Positions 33,440-44,587 of a DNA stretch of 64,000 nt are shown in pieces (position 1 is the first letter of the stretch; every line of letters starts with the position of its first letter). The stretch is from NCBI GenBank assembly GCA_033557465.1, contig CM066037.1:202429156-202493155 (forward strand), given 5' to 3'. This DNA comes from Ichthyophis bannanicus. Taxonomy: Eukaryota > Chordata > Amphibia > Gymnophiona > Ichthyophiidae. The notes below the pieces were generated by a model that did not search any database, was not told the DNA's origin, and saw only the letters and a list, made by a program, of their open reading frames with translations. The translations under genes were made by a program, and so were the position numbers.

Positions 33440-33503
33440 GATGCAAGATGCACGGTTGCTGTGGCCAACGTGGAGCTATGAGGATCATATACCTCTGTCT
33501 CTC

Positions 33504-34271
33504 TTAAGCTTGAACAGGGTTTTGGGAATTAGGGGAATGGGTGGAAAGGCATACAGGAGGTCCTGACCCCAATGTAGGAGGAAAGCATCCCTGGCCTGAC
33601 AACCCCGAGCCGGAATTCTGGAACAGAAACGGGGAAGTTTGGCTTTCAGTGGGACTTGCAAACAGGTCTATGTCCGGGGTTCCCCAAATTTGAAAAATTT
33701 GGGCCACCTGATCTGCATGGAGAGACCATTCATGTGGAAGCAGAACTCGACTGAGTCTGTCTGCCCAAGAGTTTTGAATGCCTGGAAGATACACCGCAAG
33801 GAGATGAATCTGATGCTCTCTGGCGAGGGCCCATAGTCACAAAGCTTCGTTGCACAGCGACAGAGAGCCTGTTCTACCCTGCTTGTTCACATAGAACATG
33901 GCTACCTGATTATCCGTTTGAACTAGGACTGTCTTGTAGCTGAGCTGGGTGTGAAATACTCGAAGAGCAAGGAAGATTGCTCTGAACTCCAGGAGGTTGA
34001 TATGGAGATAGTTCTCCTGTAGAGTCCAGGTACCCTGGGTAGAGAGACCATGCAGGTGGGCTCCCCAACCCACATGTGAAGCATCTGTTGTTAGAGTGGC
34101 TTGGGGTGGGGGTTGCTGAAAAGGAGACCCACCAGAAGGTTTTTCGGTGACTGCCACCATTGGAGGGACAAAATAAGGCGATCTGAGTTTGCTATTTTGT
34201 CTGACAGGCAACCTGAGGCCTGAGTCTACTGAGTGGATAAGATCCACTGGGCTGCCCTCATATGGATGCAA
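33504..34271 (-). pseudogene. RNase H of DIRS A3
   Basis: Boxes are ATLTTDASHVGWGAH, NLLEFRA (Glu kept), QTDNQVAMFYVNKQG and SWADRLSR, spread over two frames (34271-33837 and 33794-33504) separated by a small indel near 33830. All four acidic residues survive. Upstream, 34272-34466 carries the RT thumb in a degraded frame (MLQLLGHMAS region near 34310). Confidence 0.8.
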
Positions 34272-34466
34272 GCATAAGGAACCACATGCATGGTGGATGC
34301 CATGTGGCCTAGCAACTGTAGCATTTCCCGAGCAGTGAGGTGAGGTTTTAACACTGCTTGGGAAGCTAGCTGCACAATGCGAAGGCTGTGGGAGGAAAGC
34401 CCTTGTCTGTCTGGTATCCAGAAAAGCTCCTATAAACTCTAGGGATTGAGTGGGAGCAAGGTTGGA

Positions 34467-34665
34467 CTTTATTTATTTATTTATTTAATTGGATTTCTAT
34501 ACTGCCTTATCATACAATCAAAGCGGTCTTACAAACAAAGATATTAAGAGTATTAGTGAGAAAATGTAAAGAAATAAAAGTTAAAGTTATGGTATAATGT
34601 GTTAGAGTGAGTTGCATTATCTACATAGTGAGCTATACTATAATGTGAGCTATTATACAATATGT
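34467..34665 (-). mobile_element. LINE or SINE 3' tail inside A3
   Basis: Starts with (TTTA)n and contains TATACTGCCTTATCATAC and CAAAGCGGTCTTACA, the reverse complement of the L2-group tail. It interrupts the RT thumb of A3 between GGTTGGACTTTA and GTTTATGACCAGTCCC. No head region is recognised, so it is a short 5'-truncated insertion. Confidence 0.75.
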
Positions 34666-35386
34666 TTATGACCAGTCCCAAATACTGAAGGATGTGCATT
34701 GTGCGAGAGAGAGCAACCCTGGCCTATGGCTCTGAAGGGGCTCAAATGAGCCAGCCGTCTAAGTAAGGGAAGACAAATATTCCCAGGGTGCGGAGAAATG
34801 CTGCTACCACAGCCATGCATTTTGTGAACACCCTTGGTGCAGAGGCCAAGCCAAAAGGAAGAACCCTGTATTGGTAGTGCTTCCTTTGAAACAGAAATCA
34901 AAGGAACTTTCGGTGAGTTTGATGGATGAGAACATGGGTGTACGCATCCTTGAACTCTAGAGAATAAAGTCAATCCTGACTTTGAAGGTATGGCAGCAGA
35001 GTTCCTAGAGAAATCATTTTGAACTTCTCTTTGAACAGGAATTTGTTCAATTCTCTGAGGTCTAGAATGGGTCTGTGTCCTCCTGTTTTCTTTGGAATAA
35101 GGAAATAGGGAGAGTAAAACCCTGTACCCCGTTGGGGAATGGGCACCTCTTCTATTGCCCCTTGAGCAAGGAGCATCGTGACCTCTTGACCTAACCGGTC
35201 GTTGAGAGAGGTCTGAGAATTGAACTGCCTTACTATTGTAGGAGGGGGCATGCTGAGGAAATGAAGGTTGTACCCCTCTCTTACAACAGACAGAGTCCAA
35301 TTTTCTGCTGTTATCTGACCCCATCTGGGGGCAAAATGACATAACCTTCCTGGGATGGTGGAGGGTTCTAGGCCGTTCAGGGCCAA
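34666..35386 (-). pseudogene. RT of DIRS A3, broken
   Basis: The N-terminal half is open from 35386 to 34970 (RLCHFAPRWGQ, PILDLRELNKFL). A stop near 34968 and a shift move the palm to another frame. Nucleotides corresponding to LPFGLASAPRVF and YLDGWLI-like sequence are at 34850-34760 (CAGCCGTCTAAG, where B1 has CAGTCGTCCAG). It is inactive. Confidence 0.78.
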
Positions 35387-35411
35387 GAAGGCAAAGTTCT
35401 CTAGACAGGAG

Positions 35412-37119
35412 TCAAAGCCCCTGTGGAGGCTGAGTCTGCTGAGCTGGTTGAGGCTTAGCTGCTTTTGGTTTCCTTTGTTGCCTAGGTTGTTGCTGCTGTC
35501 CCTTTTGGGCAGACTGACCTAAACGATGTCCCTGCTGGGTATAGGAGGGATAAAACTTTTTCTTCTTGCTGAAGAATGGTTTCTTAGAGGATCTTTTCCT
35601 CGCAGGATCAGCTGTAGATTTGGACAATCTATCCAAAGTGATGTTGTCAGCATCTATCTCATTAGCTTTTCCTGCCAATTCTTGCCAAAGAGATTCTCTC
35701 CTGTGCAAGGTATATTCCTCAGTTTGTCCTGTACCCAGATTTCCAAGTAAGATGCCTGGAGCCAGGCAATTCTACATGCATCTATGGCAATAGCAGAAGT
35801 TCTGCTTATGCATTCAAAGCAGTCAAAGGCTGCACGATTCACAAACTTGGAAACATCCTGAGCATGTTTAACAAGAGCAAGATAATCTTGCCTTTTATCA
35901 TCAGGAAGGAGAGGGCTCATAAGCTTTAAGTCTCCTGTGACCTCCTTAAGGAACATTCCCATATACAAGATATAGGAACTGATCCTAGCAGAAAGCATGG
36001 AAGGATCGACGTCCAAAGGCGTCAAGAGTCCTACACTCACGTCCTGGAGGATTAGATGCATGTCTTTTTGCACTCTTTATCCGTCTCATGGCTGATTCCA
36101 CCACCATGGAATGGTGTGGTAATTGAGTCTTCTGAAACCCAGGATAAGGAGGAACTCGATACATGGTGTCGAGTCTTCGAGAGTGAGGAGATGTGGTCAG
36201 AGGTGTTTCCCACATCCTTAACATAAGATCATACAAGATCTCATGAATAGGTAAAGTAGCTGCCTCCTTGGGAGCTTTAGGGTATTGCAGGATTTCTAAT
36301 TCCTTTGCCCTAGGGGCTCTTTTTCAGGAGCCACTGTGATGGAAAGACCTCGGGCCACATCTCGGATAAAATCCTGAAAGGACATATCCTCTGGTGGAGA
36401 CATCCTACGCTGAGGAGAAGAGGAATCCTCAGGAAGAAGTACCGGTACCGATTTGTTGATGCCAGACGGAGACGCATAACTCGGTCCCAGTAAAATACCT
36501 GCCGATGTCGATGCAGTCGGTGCCAGTACCGGTTGAATTATCTGAAGCAGTTTCAGGGGCATCGAGGCCGTGAGAAGAGCCGCCAGACTGCGTTCAATAG
36601 CCAAGAATCTCTGGTCTATCGACGCTGCCGATACTTGGGTATCGGTGCCGGATGAAGCGTCTGGAATCCCAGAGCATGGCACCAGTAGTTCTGCCGAAGT
36701 TGACGCCTCGAGAACATCCTGGAGCCCCGTTAGTGCTTTGGAAGCTGAAGCCTCCCGCCGGGGCAATTTTGCCAGTGAAAGTCCCTCAAGAGCAATGCCA
36801 GAGGCATCTCGATGTTTAGAAGGAGATCTACCCTTTGAGGACCGGCTCAATTTATGTTTAGTTACCTGAGATCCATGGGAAGAAGATGAAGCCCTGGAAA
36901 AAGTTGATGCCACGGAGTCTGCATCGGAGGGAAAAAGGGTGCTAAGTTTAGCAGCTCAGTTTTTCCGGCCCCTTTTCGACATCATCCCACAGGCAACACA
37001 CTCTGAAATAGAGTGGTCAGGACCTAAACATTTGAGGCACCACTCATGGGTGTCGGTGACAGAGATGGTATCACCACACTTAGAACACATTTTTTAAAAC
37101 CCGAAGCGAGTTTTTCCAT
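35412..37119 (-). pseudogene. Gag of DIRS A3, with the family A in-frame TGA
   Basis: The ATG is at 37119, ten bases inside the B2 insertion point. The zinc module (37100-36960) has a one-base insertion near 37095. A TGA at 36956-36958 sits in KRGRKN-stop-AAKLSTLFPSD, exactly as in A1. The frame then runs 36913-36296, breaks, and continues at 36236-35985, 36073-35654 and 35708-35412 with FQKTQLPHHSMVVES and basic tail sequence. The SINE site of A1 is unoccupied here (near 36160). Confidence 0.8.
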
Positions 37120-37132
37120 TCTGAAGGAAAAG

Positions 37133-37345
37133 AGTAGTTACTCACCTGTAACAGGTGTTCTCCAGGAGCAGCAGGAATCAGGCCTCACTTATGGGTGACA
37201 CCGGCGCCGATGGAGCCCCCGTGTGGAGCATTTCCCCGGCTTTCTACGAAAGCCTTTGGGAATACTGCACGCATGCGCAGTCCCCTTCCCACCTAAGGTG
37301 CCATCTTGCTCAGTCAAGGTGCCATCTTGCTCAGTCAAATGACAT
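37133..37345. repeat. B2 left ITR with a 21-bp tandem duplication
   Basis: Same landmarks as B1, but the segment GGTGCCATCTTGCTCAGTCA is present twice in tandem at about 37299-37340. The right ITR (42764-42917) has it once. The tip again carries CACCTGTAACAGGTG. Confidence 0.85.
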
Positions 37346-37418
37346 AGCTAAAAAACAGCAAACAAAAATGTAAAAATGAACTATGTACAACTGCAACTCC
37401 CAGGGGAGGAGGGAGGGT

Positions 37419-37517
37419 TGTGAGGACTGATTCCTGCTGCTCCTGGAGAACACCTGTTACAGGTGAGTAACTACTCTTTCTCCAGGACCAAGCAGGAAGT
37501 CAGTCCTCACTTATGGG
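37419..37517. repeat. B2 internal complementary region
   Basis: GTGAGGACTGATTCCTGC, GTTACAGGTGAGTAACTAC, then TCTTTCTCCAGGACCAAGC. The minus-strand junction is again CTGGAG-AAAG-AGTAG. Confidence 0.88.
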
Positions 37518-37651
37518 ACTCCCCAGCTTCAGGCTACCGGGGACCCAGAGCTGAAAAATGAGCTCCCTCTAGCCTCAGCATCAGAGAAAGGATTTCACTG
37601 AAACATACCTCTACCGGTAGCCCAACGAGAGGGCTGGAGGGTAGGAGTTGC

Positions 37652-38848
37652 CTAAACCTCAAAGAGATTCCGGAGCACTGCCTGACCGAAAGCACTGTCC
37701 CTACGGGACTGCCTCTCCAGGCAGTAATGGGCCGCAAAAGTCTGGCTTGAGGACCAAGTTGCAGCCCTGCAGATGTCTGCCAACGGTACAGAGTGGAGAT
37801 AAGCTACTGAGGCAGCCATTGCCCTGACACGGTGGGCCGTGACCTGACTCTGCAAAGGAAGGTCAGCTGCCCTGTAAGCCCAGGTGATACAGTCAGCCAC
37901 CCAGATGGACAAGGTACGCTTGGAGATAGGTACCCCCAAGTTATTGGGGTCAAAATATACGAAGAGATGAGTAGCCCTCCTATGCCCCTGCATACACTCA
38001 AGGTAGAAGGATAAGGCCCTCCTACAATCCAGGGTATGCAGGACTGTCTCAGCCCGGCTGGCATGGGGCCTAGGGAAGAACGTTGGAAGAACCACCTCCT
38101 GGTTGAGATGGAAAGAGGAGACAACCTTGGGGAGGAACTTAGGATGAGTCCGAAGGACTACCCTGTTCCTATAGAAGCGAGTGTAGAGTCTGTCACAGAC
38201 CAGGGCTTGAAGTTCACTCACTCACTTGGCCGAGGTCAAGGCCACTAGGAATAAAGTCTTCCAGGAAAGGAAGCGTAGAGGACATGTAGCCATTGGCTCA
38301 AAAGGTGGGCGAATAAGTTGCTGCAAGACCACATTCAACTCCCACTCAGGGGCCGGTGGACGGAGAGGAGGCTTGAGCAATAGTAAGCCTCTGAGAAACC
38401 TGGACACTAAGGGATGAACCGACAAAGAGTGTCCCTCCACCACTGAGTGGTGAGCTGCCAGAGCAGAGAGGTGGACCCGAACAGAATTGGACTTAAGGCC
38501 TTGATTGGACAAGTGCAGAAGGTACTGGAGCACTACTGGCACAGTGCAGCCGAAAGGATCTTCCTTGCGCTGCTGACACCACAAGGAGAACCTCCTCCAC
38601 TTCAGCGCATATATTTTCCTGGTGGATTGCTTTCTAGAGGCCAAGACCATGTCTTCTACTTCCTGAGGCAGGCCCCAGGGAGCCAAGACTACGCTTGCAG
38701 CCTCCAGGCCATCAGATTGAGAGATTTGAGATTGGGGTGCAGAAGGGAACCCTGATCCTGAGAGAGAAGGTCGGGTTGGAACCCCAGAGGCAGTGGTGTC
38801 TCCACTGCCAGTTGAAGCAAGAGTGGGAACCAGGGCTGCCTCGGCCAC
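37652..38848 (-). pseudogene. Tyrosine recombinase of DIRS B2, stop at the catalytic Arg
   Basis: Open apart from one TGA at 38222. That codon is the catalytic arginine of box I: B1 reads TSARRVSELQAL, B2 reads TSAK-stop-VSELQAL, a CGA-to-TGA change typical of methyl-CpG decay. HxxR (TAHRVRAM) and Tyr (AHYCLE) remain in frame to 37652. The upstream boundary used here is a GTG, so the real start is unknown. It overlaps RNase H. Confidence 0.88.
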
Positions 38849-38957
38849 CTGGAAGCAACCAGAAGGACCGAGGCCTTTTCCCTGAGAATCTTGAACAAGG
38901 TTCAGGCCACCAGAGGCGTGGGAGGAAACACATACAGTAGGCCCTGGGACCAGGAAA

Positions 38958-40644
38958 TCAGGAAGGCATCCGCCGCTCCCTTAGGGGATGCGGTTGCCTG
39001 GAACAAAACCTGGGCAGTTGGTGATTCAGGGGACTGGCAAAGAGATCCATGGATGGAAGTCCCCATTTCAGGAAAATCTTTTGAACCACTAACGGGTGCA
39101 GCTGCCACTCGTGGGGCTGCAGAATTCTGCTTAATCTGTCCGCCAGAAAGTTCTCTTGGCCAGGAAGATAAACAGCCCTCAGCAACATCTGGTATCTGAG
39201 GGCAAAGGAGCAAAGGGCCTGTGCTTCCAGGCATAGGGGCCTGGACACAGTGCCACCCTGTTTGTTCACATAGAACATGGCTACTTGATTGTCCGTCTGA
39301 ACTAGAACAGACTGGTGAACCAAAGTGTGAGAAAAAGCCTTGAGGGCTAAGCGAATAGCTCGCAACTCTAGTAGGTTGATCTGTTGCGTGGCTTCCCATG
39401 GGGACCAGAGGCCCTGAGTGCAGCTCCCCTGACAGTGTGCACCCCAGTCCTGTAAGGAGGCATCTGTTGTCAACACCACTGTGGGGACAGGCACCTGAAA
39501 AGGCACCCCTGAAGCAAGTTGAGGGGGGTGTAGCCACCACTGAAGGGAAGTCAGGAATGGTTTTGACACCCTGACTTTGTCTGCTAGGTTTCCAGTGGCT
39601 TGCTTCCACTGAGTTCTGAGGCACCAATTTGCAGGCGGGCATTGGGGGTTACATGTACAGTCGATGCCATGTGTCCTAGGAGCTGCAGACAGAGCCTGGC
39701 AGGCTGAGAAACTGGGATGCCAACTCCATGAGCCTTTGAGCTCTGTCCTCTGGCAAGTAAGCCCTTGCTTGCAGAGAGACCAGCCGTGCTCCTATGAAGT
39801 CTAGGTTCTGGGAGGGGAGCAAAGTGGACTTTGCGAAGATTATGACAAAGCCTAGGTCTTGAAGGAGTGATACAGTCCTGAAGGTGGCCTGCCTGGCCTC
39901 CTGGTAAGTCTGACCCCGGATGAGCCAGTCGTCTAGATAGGGGAAGACAAAAACAACTTGAGTCCTCAAGTAGGCCGCCACCACAGCAAGGCACTTTGTA
40001 AAGACTCGTGGGGCGGACGTTAGGCCAAAAGGCAGCACTCTGTACTGGTAATGGTTTCCTCCCACCATGAACCTGAGGTACTTTCTGTGGTCTGGATGAA
40101 TGAGGATGTGCGTGTATGCATCCTTTAGCTCTAAGGAGCATAGCCAATCTCCCTGCTGGAGGTAGGGCAGAAGTGTTCCAAGAGTAAGCATCTTGAACTT
40201 CTCTTTCTCCAAGAACTTGTTGAGGTTCCTGAGGTCTAGGATAGGCCTTAGGCCTCCGGTTCTCTTTGGCAACAGAAAGTACATGGAGTAGAAACCGTGC
40301 CCCTGTAGGTGAGGAGGTAGAGGCTCCACCGCCTTGTCCAGAAGCAGACTTTGAAGTTCTTGGAGGAGGAGGGATGTGTGCAGGGGAGGCCTTAGAGGCT
40401 CTCCTGGGAAGTAGACAGGAGGTAACTGCTGGAAATGAAGCATATAGCCCTTGTGGACTATGCTTAATACCCAAGCATCCCCTGTAATGGGTGGCCACCT
40501 GTGGGCAAACAGGGTTAAGCGACCTCCTGTGCAGGAATGGGGCAGCAGAGAAGGAAAGGCTATGCTGTGGGAGTCAAAAACCCCCTCCCTGCTGGGTAGG
40601 AGCAGGAGCCGGAGGTTTGGGGGTCTTCTGCCTACGGGGCCCAT
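38958..40644 (-). pseudogene. RT-RNase H of DIRS B2, frameshifted
   Basis: Starts at the ATG at 40644, which lies 71 bases inside the end of gag as in B1. RT is open to 39676 with SLELKDAYTHI (motif A Asp before LKD changed to Glu; the LKDAY Asp kept), LPFGLTSAPRVF and YLDD. A shift near 39690-39620 (loss of part of the SARLCLRLLGHMAS segment and the ARLHMRPAQW segment) precedes RNase H at 39569-38958, where TTDAS, LLELRA, TDNQVA and LADRLSR are intact. Confidence 0.85.
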
Positions 40645-42506
40645 GTCCCTGCCCCTTTGCCTGCTGTCCCTGTTGTGGAGCTGGGGAGGCCTGGTACTGA
40701 GGGAAAGGTTTGTAGGCAGCCGCCTTTCTCAGGTAAAGGGACTTTTTACCCGAGCCCTTCTTTTTGTGAGAAGGGGCAGAAGTCTTTCTGGACAGCCTTG
40801 TCCTAGTCAGGTGCTCGGTTTCAAGCTCAGACGCCTTCTCGGCCATGGGCTTGCCAAAAAGGTTTTCACCTCGGCAAGGGACATCGACCAACTTGTCCTG
40901 CACCCAGGTCTCGAGGTCCGATGACTGCAGCCATGCCTGGCATCGGGCTCCGATGCCGGCTGCCGCCACACGAGCCGAAGCCTCGAAGCCATCGTAGGCC
41001 GCTTGGGACATGAACTTGGAACAGTACCTGATTCCTGAGGACAAAGTCTGGAACCTCTGCAAAGGTTCCCCGGAGAGGCCAGCAGAGAACCCTGCAAGCG
41101 CTTTCGCCAGGTCTCGTAAGTACATGCCCATGTACAGCTGGTAGGACTGGACACGGCAAGCAAGCATCGAGCCCTGGAAGCACTTTCGGCCAAAAGCATC
41201 CAGGTTCCGGGCCTCCCTGCCGGAGGGCACCGCAGAGTGCATCTTCTGGCTCTTCAGACGATGCATGGCCGATTCCACCACCATAGAATGGTGCGGCAGC
41301 TGCGCCTTCTGGAAGCCAGGGCTCTTACGGAGTCGATAGATGGAATCGACCCACTTGCTCAAGACCGGCGCCGAGGCCGGTGCCTCCCACATCCGGAATA
41401 GGAGCCGTTCCAAAATCGGAGGAACCGGCACAGTAAAGGCCTCCTTTGGAGGAGAGTCATACTGGAGGGCCTCGAGCTCCTCGGCTCGAGGCTCCTCCTC
41501 AGGGTCCGCGGGAATCGCCAATGCCTTGGCCATGTCCCGCACGAACTCCGAGAACCGGGTGTCCTCCGGGGGGGGACCTACTCCGGGGCTCGGACTACGG
41601 TGAGTCCGAAGGTACGCACCGAGTCTGGAAGGTGTTGGGGGACTCCTCGTCCTCCGTCTCTCACGCTGACTCATCCGAAGAGGAGTCGAGGGGCTCCGAC
41701 CGCGCGGGTCGAGGTGGCACCCGCCCCGACGACGAAGGCACCGGCGTCGACACCCTCGGTTCCGAGTGGGAGGTCAAGGGGGACCGTGACCGAGGACGAC
41801 TTCGAGCCTTCATGGTCTCGAGTATCGGCTCGGTCTCCGGGGTCGACTTCAACGTCGATGTCCCGGTGGTCGGGGCAGATGCACCAGCGAGACTGGCCAT
41901 CAGTACCCGCTGCTGATCCATGAAGGCAGACAATCTGCACTCCAAGGCTATCAGCCTGAGTCCAAGCTCAGGAGACTCAGCAGCCACCGACTCGGGCCCC
42001 GGCAGTGCCGGGCCCAACGTCAGCTCCCTCGGAGGAGAGTCCACGAGGACTACAGGACTTACATGCCCGACGGTCTCCGGCTCCACACGAGGTACTTTGG
42101 ACAGCTTCTCCTGCTCCAGAGGCCCGGGACGGCGGTCGGGGGTCTTAGACCTGGCCCTCGAGGAACCAGGGACCTCTACCGACGCCGCCCTCACGAGCCG
42201 CTTCTTCCTCTTGCATTCCCGGTCGGGGGACCCCCTGTCCAAGGAACCCCGGCGATGCTCGGGATCAGACTCCTGAGACGTCGAGGCCACAGACTAGGTC
42301 CGGGCCCGGCCGGAGGCAGAATCTGAGAAAATCCTTTCCTTCTGGTGCTGACGGCTTCGAAGTGCCTTGGTGGACATTTTGCCACACGGGCTACAGATCA
42401 CTGGATCATGATCTGGGCCGAGGCACCGAAGGCAGCAGTCATGTGTGTCGGTGAGAGACATTAGTTTCTTGCACCTTTCACATTTCTTGAAACCACTGGA
42501 AGCCAT
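40574..42506 (-). pseudogene. Gag of DIRS B2, three open pieces
   Basis: ATG at 42506 (MASSGFKKCERC). The zinc module is intact (CERC, CLRC, H, CSPC). A TAG at 42294 (GRART-stop where B3 has GRARTSSEAS) is followed by an open linker 42290-41661 and then the C-terminal domain 41674-40574 in another frame (EEPRAEELEALQY, FQKAQLPHHSMVVES, ENLFGKPM). No TGA at the family A position. Confidence 0.83.
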
Positions 42507-43147
42507 CGGGGAAAAAAGGGCCCCCGCGAGGTCAAAGGACCGGCCTTCCAGGGAAAAACAGAAAAAAGGGCGTGAACGCCAACCATGAAGGGCAAAAACC
42601 TAAAAATAGAAGACGGGCTCGATACCGGTGTACCGAATCCGGCCGGAAAGGGAACCGGCGTCGAACTCGGAGAAAAAGACGAAGTAATCGTTGAAAAAAA
42701 CATCAACTTTTCCGGGTGACTCGGACAGACGTCCGATGGGCTCCACGGAAAAAGAGAGACTGAGCAAGATGGCACCTTTAGGCGGGAAGGGGACCGCGCA
42801 TGCGTGCAGTATTCCCAAAGGCTTTCTTAGAAAGCTGGGGAAATGCTCCGCACGGGGGCTCCATCGGCACCGATGTCACCCATAAGTGAGGACTGACTTC
42901 CCGCTTGGTCCTGGAGAAAAGTTGGGCCTAGTGCCCAAAATGGCGCATGGCACCTGAGAAGAAAATTACTGAAAAGACTCCAGAAAGAAAGGATTTTTGT
43001 TTTGTTTTTTTAAAGAAAAGAAGAACCGGCAGTACTGGTATAGCGTCGAGGGAAGGCAGACGCGACCACAAAAAAGAAGAAGGAGGGAATTTTTTCTGCG
43101 GTGACAGGATGTGCGACCTGTCGGCTCCGCGGAAAACGAAGAACTGT

Positions 43148-43305
43148 AGAGGGACAGTTGGGAAAGGCGGGAAGGCAGCACGGAGGCGCTGTGGGATGCT
43201 CCCAAAAGCTTTCCTATTGGAAGCTGGGGAGCGTTCCCACGCTGGCTCCGTCGGTACCGACAATAACCATATGTGAAGACTACATTCCTGCTTGTTCCTG
43301 GAGAT
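43148..43305. repeat. A3 right ITR
   Basis: GGGAAAGGCGGGAAGGCAGC, GGGATGCTCCCAAAAGC, TCCGTCGGTACCGAC, ATATGTGAAGACTACATTCC, ending CTTGTTCCTGGAGAT. It matches the A1 right ITR. Confidence 0.82.
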
Positions 43306-43938
43306 TAAGAGTACTTTTATTTACAGTGGCTGATGGCTACTATAAAGCAGTATTTCCTGAAGTTTTAGTGAATAGTATATGGGCATCTCTAAGGTCCAGC
43401 GAACGTAGCCAATCTCCTTGATGCAGGTAGGGAAGGATAGCTGATAGAGTTCATCTTGAATGTCTTCTTTAAAAGAAACTTGCTGAAATTTTGGAATAGA
43501 ACAAAAATCCTTGCTTTCTTTGGGATGAGAAAATAAGAGGAGTAAAATGTGTTTTCATTCTAGAAGGATAGACTATTGTTTCTGCTCTCAACCTGCAGCA
43601 GGAGAACAACTAAAAGATGGGTCAGGCAGGGTGTGTGTAATTGGTGAGGAAGAAAGGACTAAAATCTGAGTTGGTATCCTTTCTTGATTATGCGGAGTAT
43701 GTGTATGTCTATGGTGAGAAATATCCTGACAGAAGTGTTGAAACTGAACTCCACAGCTGGGTCAAGATGTCCATGTTCAGACAGTTCATTGAAAAAGATG
43801 ACTGTTTCTGATGATTTAGAGTTTGCTGTATCTTTTGTCTCTTGTACCTTTTTCTCTTTGTTGAGCATAAAGCTGTAGCACAAGAACTGTAGCTAACGTA
43901 TTTTGTAATAAGCCTATTGCTTTTTATATAAAATGCAT
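43306..43938 (-). pseudogene. Old DIRS-like debris
   Basis: At 43375-43560 there is a diverged match to the DIRS RT: GGGCATCTCTAAGGTCCAGC and CGTAGCCAATCTCC, the counterpart of GCATCCTTTAGATCTAAGG and CATAGCCAATCTCC. Further right the resemblance fades. Like 25430-25952 this is an earlier layer. The interval from 43700 onward is assigned only by adjacency. Confidence 0.55.
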
Positions 43939-43945
43939 CAATCAT

Positions 43946-44176
43946 TTATTTATTTAACAGGTCTTTATACTGCTTTATCATTTCAGTCAAAGCGGTTTAC
44001 ATTGTAATTTAAACTTGGTAATGTACATTAAATAGGGACATTGATAACTTGGAATTTTCTGAGGCAATGGAAGGTTAAGTGACTTGCCCAAGGCCACAAG
44101 GAGTGGTAGTGGGAATCAGATCCTGGTCTCTTGGTTCCCACACCAGTGATCTAACCATTAGGCTACTCCTCCACTC
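43946..44176 (-). mobile_element. CORE-type SINE, minus strand
   Basis: On the minus strand: a tRNA-like head with TAGCCTAATGGTTAG (A box) and a degenerate B box near 44120, then CCTTGTGGCCTTGGGCAAG and TCACTTAACCTTCCATTGCC (CORE). The 3' tail has AAACCGCTTTGACTG, AAAGCAGTATAAAGAC and (AAAT)n. A short target duplication CAATCAT flanks it (43939-43945 and 44177-44183). It is a different subfamily from the copy at 8375. Confidence 0.88.
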
Positions 44177-44183
44177 CAATCAT

Positions 44184-44341
44184 GCTTTGAGTTTAACAGT
44201 TGCTTTGTAGAGGCTGCTATCAAGGGCTGCAGGGTAGGGTAGAAACACAATCCTTTATAGTTTACACAATTTGTTGCCTTTCTACCTGAATAGATTACCT
44301 CTGGTGAGGAAATCATGAAGCCACATGAGTCTGCGTGCAAC
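44184..44341. other. Right flank of the SINE; weak DIRS-like sequence
   Basis: Continuation of the debris left of the SINE. GATTACCTCTGGTGAGG loosely resembles the gag ENLFGK segment of DIRS. Not firm. Confidence 0.3.
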
Positions 44342-44587
44342 AAAGCATAGTTACTCATCTGTAGTAGGTGTTCTCTGGGAACAGCAGGAATCAGTACTCA
44401 CATATGGGTGACGACACCAATGGAGCCCACGCAGGAACCGTTCCCCAGCTTTCAGAGAAAGCCTTTGGGAGGTCGATCACACATACGTGCCCATCCTCCC
44501 GCCCGAAGGAGCCATCTTACCTCGGTATGATGACATAGCTTAATAAAACTCTAAAAAGAAAATAATTCCACAGGGAGGAGGGAGGGT

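Larger units (their letters stand above)
37129..42921 (-). mobile_element. DIRS-type retrotransposon B2, full length, nested in A3
   Basis: Complete family B element: right ITR (42764-42917), gag (42506 to 40574), RT-RH (40644 to 38958), recombinase (38848 to 37652), ICR, left ITR. AAAG flanks the left (37129-37132) and AAAAG the right (42917-42921). The empty site is seen in A1 (AGGAAAAAGTTTTGGG near 9765). It must be younger than A3. Confidence 0.92.
33455..43305 (-). mobile_element. DIRS-type retrotransposon A3, 3' truncated, split by B2
   Basis: Family A copy lacking the recombinase and left end. It starts at the RNase H/recombinase boundary, runs through RT and gag to the gag 5' UTR at 37131, is interrupted by B2 (37129-42921) and finishes with its own 5' UTR and right ITR at 42922-43305. 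The two flanks of B2 join into the sequence seen uninterrupted in A1 near 9760-9800. A LINE tail lies inside at 34467-34665. Confidence 0.88.
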
